Below, piece by piece: positions 1-7,761 of a stretch of 10,000 nt of DNA. Numbering within the stretch: position 1 is the stretch's first letter; every line of letters starts with the position of its first letter. Location: positions 9,022,107 through 9,032,106 of the forward strand of contig CM018893.1 of the NCBI GenBank assembly GCA_009663005.1. The letters are read 5' to 3'. A program made the translations under genes and the position numbers. Source of the DNA: Actinidia chinensis. Its lineage: Eukaryota > Streptophyta > Magnoliopsida > Ericales > Actinidiaceae. Under the pieces are notes generated by a model. It made no database searches and was not told the origin of the DNA. It saw only the letters and a program-made list of their open reading frames with translations.

Positions 1-1679
1 ATTCAACGGGAAATTATTTATTTAAATTTTCGACCGTCGTGTTTGAAAAATTTTGACCAGTTTGGAACCAACACATATGGACGGTTCCAATTTCAAAGTG
101 ATGGCCCGTTTGGTACAATGACTGTGTCTGTAAATATTAAATTTGCTTTTATATTTGTCAATTGTGGTTTTGGTCTTTGGTTTATTATGTGCAAAATATA
201 GTTTGCCCATACCATGGGTATTGACTTTGAATTGTTTTGAGTAAAACGAAATTTTATTTCTATAAAATACTCTAGTTTTGTGATACTAAATTTATTCAAG
301 TATGTTAATTTTGCAATCATGCTGCAATTGAGATATGTGTTAACTATAGTTTTCTAATATTTTTGGGCCACATAAAATAGAATTTTGAGTTGAGGTCAAT
401 GTTGAGTCTCAAAATATGCAATTGCATGATCGAATTTACTAGATGAAAATATGGTTATTGTCCTATTATATTCAGATTTTTTAAAAGGAGTTATTGATGG
501 TAAATGAGTATTTACAAGTAAATACCAAATGGTACTCAAACTGAATTTAAACAAAAGGTGTGACCCTTGGGTTTAAGCAAAGTTCAAATTGAATTTTATT
601 ACGTTTATTTTGCAATGCAGGGATAAGATAATTTCTTATATGTTATTCTTGAATCTATTTTCATCCTTCATGTGGATGAAAAGATTTATAAAAATCTCAA
701 AAGTGAGATGGTGTGACTACAACCGCTAGATCAGATAATTACTATTATATGCTAATTTTAAATTGTAGTTGAAAAAGTAATTATCAATGGTTACAAAATT
801 AAAAACCAAAAGGTTGTGAAACATTTTGTGGTTTAAACTAAGAAGTATAATTCTTGGTTTTATATGAAAATGTGCATTTTTGCACTAATGTCACAAAGAT
901 ATAAAAATCCCATCTTAAATCCATTGTTTGTAAACCAAAGGTAGAAATATAGAAAAGGACATAGCATCAACTCGGTGTTAGATGTATTGTTCTACATATT
1001 ATTCTGTTATGCTAGAATTTTTTTTTTAATGTATATATATATTCATATGGATAAAGAGAGAGTGGGTTTTCATATCTTAAGAGATGAATTAAGTAATCGA
1101 GACGTTAAGTTATAGATGATATTCTACGGATTAGATTTAACTGAGTAGATAACAAAGGAGGTAACAGTGGTATGAATTTAAAAAAAAAAAAAAAATTGGA
1201 TGATTGCATTTAAATTAGAAAAGATGGACTCATGGATTTAAATAAAAGGTGCAACGAAAACAGATACAAAGTTTTCGCGGTTATGTTTGAATACCGTTTG
1301 ACAGGAGTTGTTATTTTCCGTTTTAAATTTGCTATCGATCGCATGGTTTTAAATTTTGAATTCCACCGAGTGAGTTTTTTTTATTTTTATTAAGATTGAC
1401 TTTTTTCTTTGTGTTGAATTGAGTATATGTGTTGGGTCGGGCTTGCTAATATTTGTTTTTATTAACATGCTATATGGCTCATCAGTGATATTATGTTTCT
1501 TATCATATTGGAATAGTAAACAGGAACAACATGATTGGGGTGTCAATAACTAAGAACACTCGCAAATTTGGATGGGTTTTAGCCAAAATCATGGATTGGG
1601 CTTACAGGAGGTTATTGCCAAATCAACATTTGTTATTGCAAATTAAGTTCTAGGAAAAATATGTGATTGAACATTTAGT
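1..1679. other. AT-rich stretch with no recognisable gene; possibly the retrotransposon's leader/gag/protease
   Basis: No long open frame exists on either strand, and I see no zinc knuckle (CX2CX4HX4C) and no protease D-S/T-G box. The stretch lies directly upstream of the copia GAG-pre-integrase remnant on the same strand. By position it could hold the 5' leader, gag and protease of that element in a badly decayed state, but this is inference only. A 16-base A run sits at 1180-1195. A TGGTAT hexamer at 1168-1173 resembles the start of a tRNA-Met primer site, but the bases after it do not continue the match. None of the distinctive segments of the 3' LTR (4138-4760) recurs here, so the 5' LTR is probably outside the window. 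Confidence 0.4.
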
Positions 1680-1800
1680 CCAAGGCAACGTGAATTATGT
1701 ATATATGAAGATATTGAATAACTTATTTGTAAAATTAAATTTGATAAAAGTGATAAATGTCAAATATATGTAGAAGCGAAATGAAAATAAAACTTTTTTC
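1680..1800 (+). pseudogene. GAG-pre-integrase / integrase zinc-finger remnant
   Basis: Reading across small indels gives an RLGHVNY-like segment starting near 1680 (one base is missing inside it), then MKILNNLFVKLNLIK and KCQIYVEAK up to about 1781. This is the HHCC zinc-binding module at the N-terminus of copia integrase. At 1758-1769 the expected C-x-x-C reads C-Q-I-Y, so the second cysteine is a tyrosine. A TGA follows the VEAK motif. The remnant joins the integrase core directly. Confidence 0.65.
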
Positions 1801-2245
1801 GTTCGGTAAGAAAATCAACAGAATCTTTGGAGTTAATTCACACAAAATGTGTGATTTAAAATTAGTACAAACAAGAGGCGATAAAAGATATTTTATAACT
1901 TTATCGGATAATTGTATAGATTTGTTATTTTACTAATGAGAAGTAAAGATAAGGCGATGAAAAATTTTAAGTTTCAAAAGCCGAAGTGAAAATCAATTAA
2001 GCAAAAAGATTAAAATTCTAAGAAGTGATAGAGGTGAGTGAATTATGAATCCCATTTAAAGAATTATGTGCGAAAAATGTTCTACACCAAAAAACTGCAC
2101 CATATTCTCCTCAATAAATGAATTGCCGAAAGAACAAAATAGAACTTTAAAGAATGATGAATGCTTTATTGTAAATTTTGGACTTACACAGAATTGTGGG
2201 GGGAAGAGAGTTTTAACCGCCAATCATTTTCTTAAATAGAAGAAA
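1801..2245 (+). pseudogene. Copia integrase catalytic core, disrupted
   Basis: The enzyme normally inserts element cDNA into the host genome through a D,D-35-E site. Visible pieces are SLELIHT near 1830, CDLKLVQTRGDKRYFIT near 1849-1900, ILRSDRG at 2015-2035 (second catalytic Asp) and PYSPQ at 2100-2114. A TAA follows at 2115-2117, and a GCC-GAA pair at 2125-2130 marks the region of the catalytic Glu in another frame. The first catalytic Asp, expected just after the HT of SLELIHT, is replaced by AAA (Lys). A stop follows LRSDRGE. Toward the end, MMNAL and an NCGG segment match the region where copia integrases carry a WGE motif. Several frame changes show that it is non-functional. Confidence 0.8.
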
Positions 2246-2271
2246 TTTTTTTTTTTTTTTTTTTCTTTTTT
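2246..2271 (+). repeat. T-rich tract inside the integrase region
   Basis: Nineteen consecutive T, one C and six T are followed by AGGTAAGAC. The tract sits where copia integrases encode the short segment between the NHxLNR-like motif and the K-T-P-x-E-L-W motif. It therefore replaces or displaces coding sequence and adds to the loss of frame. Confidence 0.9.
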
Positions 2272-2728
2272 AGGTAAGACTCCCCATGAGTTATGAAAAG
2301 GAAGAGAGATTCCTTAAATACTTCAAATGTGGGGATGTGGTGCTAAAGGTTATTATACCTGCTCCTAAGAAAGTTAGGATTTGTCCTAAAATGGTGATTG
2401 TGTATTTAATTGGAATAGCCACAAAAATAGTGGCAATAGATTTTAGTACAAAAATCTAAATAAAATTATCGATATACATGAGAATACTATTATAGAGTCA
2501 AGAAGCATATTTCTTTGAGAATGTATCCTTACAAAGAAGTACGAGGAAATGAATTCCTCAAAAGATCTCATGAGGAGATAGATGAGTCCAACACATCACC
2601 GAAAGAGGAAAACAATACTAAGACAAGTAAAAGAGAAAAAATTACTAAGTCTTGGTCCAGATTTTATAACTTATTTATGGAAAGTGCCGCCGCAAAGTTT
2701 TAAAAAAGCTATGTCTTGTCCAGAGGAA
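2272..2728 (+). pseudogene. Copia integrase C-terminal region and linker to reverse transcriptase
   Basis: The segment opens with GKTPHEL followed by TGA where the family has a tryptophan codon (TGG), then a WGC-like motif and VIIPAPKKVRI. An open stretch at 2515-2703 reads YPYKEVRGNE and then a charged, Glu/Lys/Ser/Thr-rich linker (EEIDESNTSPKEENN). This is the usual hydrophilic spacer between integrase and reverse transcriptase. It is the longest uninterrupted part of this half of the polyprotein, but it has no independent start and is only a polyprotein fragment. Single-base insertions break the frame at several points before 2515. Confidence 0.75.
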
Positions 2729-3600
2729 CCTCAATGGAAAGAAGCGGTAAATCGTGGAAATAAATTAATTCTCCCAAATCACACTTGCGGAATTGGTGGA
2801 TCTTCTCCTGGAAATAAAACCACTGGATATAAGTGGATTTTTAAAAGGAAGTTAAAATGATGGGTCTATAGATAAGTATAAGGAGAGACTTGTAGTACAA
2901 GGTTATAGACCAAAAGGAGAGACTCGATTATTTCGATACTTACTCTCTTCTTACAAGAATTACATCCATTAGACGTTAATAGCATTTGCTGCTATAAAAA
3001 AATGGAATTCATCAAATGGAGTAAGACAAGCCTTCCTAAATGGGGAATTGGAAGAAGAAATTTCATTTATACCTTTTTAGAGCAACCCGAGGGTTTTCAA
3101 GGCTCCTGGGAAAATGGGAACAAGGTGTGTCAAATTGTAATAATCTTGATGGATTAAAACAAGCCACTAAAAACAATGGCACGAAAATTTGACAATGTCA
3201 TGATTTCAATGATTTCAAAATAATGAATGTTGACAACTGCGGTATGTCAAAACTACTGAAAAGGATATGTCACTTGTTTGTTGTATGTAGATGATATGGT
3301 ATTATTGGAAGTAATAAGTACATGATCATATCTACTAAAAAATCTTTTTAATGTCAAAGTTTGACATGAAAGATTGGTGTTGCAGAGATCATTTGGGAAT
3401 AAAATCGAAAAAACACCTGCGGGATATTCTTGTCACAATCAAATTACGTGAATAAAATTTTAGAGCAATTTGACAAGGAGGGGGAGAAAAAGCCAACATC
3501 TACGATAGATGTAAAACTTTACATTAACAAAGAATACTGGAGAAACAGTATCCCAATTATTATACATCAATGATTATAGGCAGTATTAAATTACTAATGA
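2729..3600 (+). pseudogene. Copia reverse transcriptase, disrupted
   Basis: The domain starts around PQWKEAVN, continues through a segment matching the NHTW and DLPPG region, and keeps TTGYKWIFKRKLK up to a stop at 2858-2860. Beyond that, pieces appear in alternating frames: RLVVQGY-like near 2888, FLNGELEEE at 3033-3059, GLKQA near 3151, the catalytic YVDDM box at 3284-3298, and YVNKILEQFDKEG from 3445. These are the palm-domain landmarks of plant copia reverse transcriptase. Both catalytic aspartates of YVDD are retained, but stops and frameshifts elsewhere rule out a functional protein. The recognisable order ends near 3600 at a segment resembling the SLMYLMN motif. Confidence 0.85.
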
Positions 3601-4127
3601 ATTGGGTAAAACCTTTTTTGAAGTGGTATAAGCCACATGTGCGTAGAAAAGGAAACCTTTTGTGACCTACCTATTCCTATGAAGTAACAGTGGTGGCTGT
3701 ATGAGCAATTAGGTAAGCATAGAATTTTAATGACACTTGTATCCTGAATATTCAAGTGGGTATTGCCGAGTACTCTTGAACAAGATGTCACCTATGTGAG
3801 TGTGGATTGGTGCGTTCTATGAGAATTTTGGCTGAATTTTCTAGAGCACTCATAAAACCAGGTGTGTTCAGGGGCCAAAATGGCACAAACATGAGAAACC
3901 AAAAGTGTTCAGAGGGTTATCGTGTGCCTATTGTTGTCTTGGTTTACACTCAAAAGTGGACAGTTCAAGGGCACCATGTTCTAATGTTTGGCGCGTAAAT
4001 CCGATAGTATGTCACTAAGGAGGTTCAAAGCCGAAAGATACCTCTCCTGATGGCGGTACTTCTCTATTCTCGCTCTCTCTTAGGATGTGCATTTCATTGC
4101 ATCTGTACCCAATTTCAATTTCCATTA
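3601..4127 (+). other. RNase H scrap and 3' untranslated segment of the copia element
   Basis: After 3600 the sequence does not continue with the expected TRPDIAYAV region or the rest of RNase H. A short read DLPIPMK at about 3666-3686 could be a remnant of the late RNase H region, but the match is weak. The remaining several hundred bases have no coding similarity I recognise and run into the purine-rich tract, as the 3' untranslated part of copia elements does. An open frame of 63 codons at 3807-3998 has no recognisable motif. Confidence 0.5.
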
Positions 4128-4137
4128 ATGTGGGGGA
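4128..4137 (+). other. Polypurine tract (plus-strand primer site)
   Basis: The run ATGTGGGGGA lies directly against the TGTTAG start of the LTR, where retroelements keep the purine-rich primer for plus-strand DNA synthesis. It is short and contains one T, so the exact limits are uncertain. Confidence 0.65.
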
Positions 4138-4286
4138 TGTTAGAATTGGGTCAATTGAATGAGAATTGTTCTCAAATTATAAAGGAAAATTACACTTTTT
4201 TCCTGAATTTCTTTACTTAGCAAATGGTCACAACAGTTAAGCTTTATGCCAATGGTGTTTTTGGCCGAATGGGTGCTTATGCCTCT

Positions 4287-4379
4287 TTAAGAGGTGTGAT
4301 ATTCCAAAGGCACCATACCTTGTCTAAGAGGTGCAATATTCTATTAAATCCATGATCATTCATCATTTAAGAGACATTA
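4287..4379 (+). repeat. Short direct repeats inside the LTR
   Basis: TTAAGAGGTGTGATATTCC (4287-4305) recurs as CTAAGAGGTGCAATATTCT (4324-4342), 37 bases apart, with a shorter third match TTAAGAGACATTA at 4367-4379. The first copy is preceded by CCTCTT, forming a near-palindrome CCTCTTTAAGAGG. Repeats of this kind in the U3 part of plant LTRs are often promoter or enhancer elements; that role is inference here. Confidence 0.6.
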
Positions 4380-4609
4380 AAAAATTAGAGATGAAAGTGT
4401 TTTAACGTGCATAACATCATTCTGCATTAGATACAATTTTTGTAGAGAGAGATGAAAACACTTAAAGGTCCGCCGTGATCTTCTGATTGGAGTACTACTA
4501 TCCGAGATCGAAGCTGTGTATCCTGGGAGTCGTAAAGCATATTCCGGGAGTACCAAGTGCGGGATCGTCACACGACCTAAGGATACTGAATCTAATTCAG
4601 GCTCAGCCA

Positions 4610-4616
4610 TATAAAT
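4610..4616 (+). promoter_or_regulatory. Candidate TATA box of the LTR promoter
   Basis: TATAAAT lies about 145 bases before the LTR end, a plausible position for the core promoter that would start the genomic transcript in the 5' LTR copy. This is the best TATA match in the LTR. No transcript start can be seen. Confidence 0.4.
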
Positions 4617-4760
4617 TCTGTTCCGTATATTATTTGTAGTTGCCTGATTACCTCCTTTTTTATGTTCTTTCTTCTACTTTTTTATGTGTTTAACGAATTC
4701 TACAATTCTATTGAAAACTTTATATTGTTTTTAAAGAAAAACCTAACAATTTTTCCAACA

Positions 4761-5032
4761 ATAACAAGTAGGAAACAAGCATTTGGAAAGAGAGAATGAG
4801 GAATGAGGACAGGATTTCACTATCGCTACATTCTTTAAAATCCCAAAGCTCTTCGTAAAACTAAACGAGTGCATGAATCAAAGAGGACTAATTAGTATGG
4901 TCACAAAATGGCTGTCCGGGCCATCATCCTAGTATTTTCAGTGCATGCATGCCTAAAAATTTGTACACAAACCATATACGTGACATGGTTTTTTTCAGAC
5001 GGTAAGATGCAAGCTATCATGTACAAGTTCGG
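4761..5032. other. Spacer between LTR end and kinase stop; 3' flank or 3' UTR of the kinase locus
   Basis: There is no coding similarity. The stretch lies directly downstream (minus strand) of the receptor-kinase stop codon and would include its 3' UTR. I see no clear AATAAA on the minus strand. A CATGCATG palindrome (RY-type core) is at 4944-4951, with no supporting context for function. Confidence 0.5.
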
Positions 5033-5319
5033 TCACCTGGGTCCAGAAAGCTCAATCGGTTCTATAACGAAGGAAGATTCTTCATGGACGCTGCTGTAGG
5101 TTCTTGAGAAACTACAAGTTCGTCCTTCACAACTGTTGTTTCTAACCTGCAATTCATCCATGGGTGCCGGTTGTCCAGAGATTGTTTCTAGAACCTTCAA
5201 AACCTCAGACATCTTTGGCCGGAGGTTGGGGTTTGATTGAGTGCAACGCAGGGCAAGTTCTACTGTAGATCCCTATCGACGAGAACTTCCAATTTTTTCT
5301 CCTCGTACAAGGTCCTAAC
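5033..5319 (-). pseudogene. Last kinase exon: C-lobe end and C-terminal tail, with internal deletion
   Basis: The acceptor CTGCAG precedes 5319. The exon opens VRTLYEEKKLEVLVDRDLQ, then hits TAG at 5260-5262. In the next frame it resumes VELALRCTQSNPNLRPKMSE (kinase subdomain XI, with the conserved Arg in LRPKMSE) and runs 76 codons without a break to the tail SFSRTYSSVHEESSFVIE and PIELSGPR, then TGA at 5033-5035. Family members have about eleven or twelve further residues (a GxFD...LEKA-like stretch) between DRDL and VELAL. Their absence means a deletion of roughly 34 bases, not a multiple of three. The intact tail is the strongest family signature in the locus. Confidence 0.9.
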
Positions 5320-5814
5320 CTGCAGTATTCAACAGATAACATGGTGTGTGAAACTCGCAGACAAAAGGAAATTCAAGAATAACAATGTTTAGCGGGGTGC
5401 TTTTCATCATCAAGTAAATTAGAGGAGACGGGATATGGAGTATAAGCTAAGCAGTTTTGCTATTCTAATATACCAGTGTAGCAAATGAAAACACAAATGT
5501 ACAGGTTTTAATTTCAGGAAGCTGACGCGGACACTCGGGCATAGTTTGATTTGGTAGGATTAAGGAGAATTCCTATAATAGACAAAGCTCCCTTGGTATA
5601 GATTCACAACCCGGGCACGTTTAACTTTCAAAAAATGGGAAAAGTATAGATAAAGTGTGTAGCACAAATCCAAATTACAATTAAAACCAAGTTTGTTTAC
5701 GGCAGTTTTCAATAATTTAACTAGACCTAAATTTTTTTCAATGGAATAACGAAACGACCACCTTACACAACCAAAAGAAGTACTAAAATGCAGACTAAAC
5801 ACAAACTTACGTAC
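5320..5814 (-). other. Intron before the last kinase exon
   Basis: The donor is GTACGTAAG after the LDW codons (GT at 5814-5813) and the acceptor is TTGAATACTGCAG ending at 5320. The intron splits the family's conserved ...LDW/VR... junction, as in SERK and NIK relatives. It is AT-rich, about 495 bases, with no recognisable content. Confidence 0.8.
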
Positions 5815-6228
5815 CCAGTCAAGGATCATCCCCTTTCTGAACCTGACCATTTCCAGCATCTAATGCCTTGTGTTTGGCCCTGTCACGAGTTCCAAAAGCA
5901 GTATAACCAAATCCAAACACAATCAGTTTTGCTCCTCAAGAAGTAACCGGTTGAAAGATATTCGGGGGCATGTGTCCAACAGTGCCCCGCCAGCAGTTTG
6001 AGGTCTTTGTGCCACATGGGAATCTCTAAGATCTAACAGCTTTAGTAAGACCAAAATCCCCAACAATTGCTTCGAAACTCTCATCAAGCAGAATATTTGC
6101 AGCTTTGACATCCCTGTGAATTATTTTTGGATTGCATTGCTCATGCAGGTACAGAAGTCCGCGGGTGGCACCAACGGCGATGCGCGTGCTTTTGTCCCAA
6201 TCCAAAGATGGCTTGTCATGACAAAGAT
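5815..6228 (-). pseudogene. Kinase exon with catalytic loop, DFG and activation segment
   Basis: After the acceptor AACAG it reads (D)[10 protein letters not shown], then [27 protein letters not shown] and IVGDFGLTK in one clean frame of about 62 codons. HRD and DFG are both intact (6118-6095 and 6058-6050). An extra G at 6040 then shifts the frame and the old frame stops at 6028-6026; [10 protein letters not shown] continues in the new frame. Further shifts lie in the GTVGH...APEYLSTG segment, around the VFGFG...LLLELVTG segment, and at a four-base G run (5833-5830) before GMILDW. The RD-type catalytic loop and the VKAAN motif fit LRR-II kinases. The shifts fall in the activation loop and C-lobe, so no active kinase can be made as given. 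Confidence 0.9.
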
Positions 6229-7012
6229 CTGTTATTAGAACAAGACAGTTGGAGGTATCTGAATTTAATAACTCGATCCTATGTAATTTAAGTCCCCATA
6301 AGATTGAAATTTGTTAAATTAACAACCATACTATTTCTTCCTTGTCATCATTTCTTGAATACTGGAATAAACCCAAGCCAAGCCACAGTTGTTGAAGAAA
6401 GGTAATATCAAGTCCCACGAATAGAAAATGGATATTTACCATCCTATAAGCTTTACCTTATTACGAAGAAATTCCTATTTTAATTGAAGAGGAGAAAAAA
6501 GAAAACTAATCATTCAGTCACTTTATGAAGAGGATTTTTGTTGGCAATCCTATTTAGCTGCAACGGCCGCTGTTTCTATCTTGAAAGTTATGTGAGGGTT
6601 TGTCACAACTTTTACTTTTGTCTTATGTGCGAAAATCCACTTTAAAAAGTTGAAAAAAAATGAATTTTTAGAAGGTCCATTTTGAAGTTTTTACAACTTC
6701 TGCTTTTAAATAAGGAGTGTAACGTCATTTCACTAACAACAATCACCCTTGATATACCATATCCATGTGAACTTCATGTTTGAAATAATAAAAATTTCAT
6801 GAAATTAATTCTCTGTTTATTTCCATGAAATTAATTATCTTCAACAAAATTAAACAAATTATATTACATAGACAATTTGGATGGTTTGGCAATCTAGCGC
6901 CTGGACCATTAGGGCAACATTTCAGATAGTTCAAATAAATGTACTTTATTTGCAATTTGCTGCAAACAAACAAATATCCTACCCCGAGTTGGAACACAGC
7001 ATGAAAACATAC
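6229..7012 (-). other. Intron between N-lobe and catalytic-loop exons
   Basis: The donor is GTATGT (7012-7007) after a GSVA...R segment and the acceptor is TCTAATAACAG ending at 6229. The phase is 1: the G at 7013 plus AT form the Asp codon of the family's LRD...HDKPSLDW junction. The intron is 784 bases of AT-rich sequence with no coding similarity. It contains a near-perfect 16-base direct repeat, TTTCATGAAATTAATT at 6795-6810 and TTCCATGAAATTAATT at 6821-6836. Confidence 0.75.
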
Positions 7013-7348
7013 CTCTCCAAGGGCGAGCAGCAACACTCCCCATTTTGGCAGATAGGATAGACAAGCACTCTCATTAATCTGTCATGCCGAATCCATAAAA
7101 CGCATAAAGTTTCGTTGCAAACCAACATATCATCTCAACTTCCGTTTGAAACTGGACTTCCCTGTGAAATTTGGAGCCTGTCCAAGCCTTGGACTGCCAC
7201 CACTATCGCTGTTTGGAAGATGTCCTTTATAGACAAACTCCAAATCCACCTTGTCCAAGGATGTTCTTCTTCGAACTCAGTTGCTTGGATCAATTTGCAG
7301 TTATCGGAAAGAAAATTCTGAGTGACCAATATCAAAATCATAGTCGTG
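7013..7348 (-). pseudogene. Kinase N-lobe exon with glycine-rich loop
   Basis: After an AG at 7350-7349 the exon reads HDYDFDIGHSEFSFR, then a degraded ELQ..AT..F segment, ILGQGGFGV (glycine loop 7256-7239), YKGHLPN, a VAV segment, FTG and a QFQTEVEMI-like stretch, then pieces of RNLLRLYGFCM and LVYPYMPNGSVA before GTATGT. An extra T at 7235 splits GVVYKG. An extra C falls right at the codon for the ATP-anchoring lysine of VAVK, so that lysine is read as VAVQ in the local frame. This is the ATP-binding half of the kinase; the 336-base length is near the family's usual exon. Confidence 0.85.
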
Positions 7349-7437
7349 CTGTACGGCATATTCCGATTATTCGTCCTTCAATACTGTTCGTATATACATG
7401 CCCCATTACAAAGTGAACCTGTGCCATGGGGAAGTAC

Positions 7438-7606
7438 CATATGATGTAAATAGAAGACGTGATCTTACGCAATGCCCCAACAGACGAGCAGCGTGATGGA
7501 AACAACAAATGTGTGCAAGTGACTCCTATAGGCAGCAGAACTAACCCTATCGACAATGATTGGCTTACTGTCCGATATGAATGTGTCTCTGGCAAGTGAA
7601 GAGAGC
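7438..7606 (-). pseudogene. Transmembrane exon of the receptor kinase
   Basis: After CCACAG (ending 7607) a hydrophobic run can be read across frames: SIGLVLLPIGVTCTH, then FVVSITLLVCW, followed by a basic stop-transfer stretch RSRLLFTSY. This is the membrane span and its cytosolic flank in the family, whose orthologues carry a very similar LLVCW...YRSRLLF segment. The donor ATG/GTACTT is at 7437. A short stop-containing slip lies between LLVCWG and RSRL. The introns on both sides are very short: 89 bases (7349-7437) and 59 bases (7607-7665). Confidence 0.7.
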
Positions 7607-7665
7607 CTGTGGTTTAAGTCCATATGGTGTGCTGTGCTACAGCCGGGACAAACCATGAAACTTAC

Positions 7666-7761
7666 CATTGATAGGTTTTGCAACCCCATGCAATCTTGCG
7701 GCTTATAATGAGAAGCAGCGAAAGCCGTTCCCTGTAATTCGCAATGAATTGTACTCAGATG
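7666..7761 (-). pseudogene. Juxtamembrane exon after the LRRs
   Basis: The acceptor TTGTTTTCAG ends at 7762; the donor ATG/GTAAGT has its GT at 7665-7664. One frame reads YNSLRITGNGFRCFSL, then a stop; the continuation HGVAKPIN is in the same frame after it. Family members have an (Y)SI-GN-FLC...C-MG--KP-N segment here, linking the last LRR to the membrane span. The Cys of FLC is retained as FRC. Confidence 0.65.

Larger units (their letters stand above)
1680..4760 (+). mobile_element. Degenerate Ty1/copia LTR retrotransposon, 3' part with one LTR
   Basis: The order GAG-pre-integrase, integrase, reverse transcriptase, then LTR is diagnostic of Ty1/copia; Ty3/gypsy elements place integrase last. 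Fragments typical of plant copia polyproteins can be read in shifting frames: a zinc-finger remnant near 1758, LRSDRG at 2018-2035, a PYSPQ box at 2100-2114, WKEAVN near 2735, KWIFKRKLK before 2858, FLNGELEEE at 3033-3059 and YVDDM at 3284-3298. A purine-rich tract and a TG...CA LTR follow. The polyprotein is interrupted by many frameshifts and in-frame stops, and most of RNase H is absent, so the copy cannot encode its own enzymes. The left end of the element is not defined in this window; the start given here is the first recognisable domain. Confidence 0.88.
4138..4760 (+). repeat. 3' long terminal repeat of the copia element
   Basis: The segment starts TGTTAGAATTGGG immediately after the purine-rich tract and ends TTTTTCCAACA, giving TG...CA termini with an imperfect inverted repeat (TGTTAGAA against TTCCAACA, 7 of 8 bases). 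The length, 623 bases, is normal for a plant copia LTR. It holds a TATAAAT at 4610-4616, a repeated TTAAGAGGTG motif near 4287-4379, and no protein-coding signal. The five bases after it are ATAAC; the matching target-site copy would lie left of the 5' LTR, outside the window. An alternative right end at CCTAACA (4742-4748) is possible. Confidence 0.78.

Noticed and set aside
508..525. GTATTTAC-AA-GTAAATAC hairpin
   Set aside because: It is a short AT-rich inverted repeat in AT-rich sequence with no associated gene or tract; chance is sufficient.
1168..1180. TGGTAT hexamer considered as a tRNA-Met primer-binding site with a 5' LTR ending just before it
   Set aside because: The match stops after six bases, and the sequence before it shares no distinctive segment with the 3' LTR.
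3807..3998. 63-codon plus-strand open frame
   Set aside because: It sits in the 3' untranslated part of the copia element, with no known motif.
4944..4951. CATGCATG palindrome (RY-type element)
   Set aside because: It lies downstream of a broken gene, single copy, without any promoter context.
5560..5859. 99-codon open frame on the minus strand
   Set aside because: Its first residues (GMILDWV) are the end of a kinase exon in a shifted frame; the rest translates the intron after the GTACGTAAG donor.
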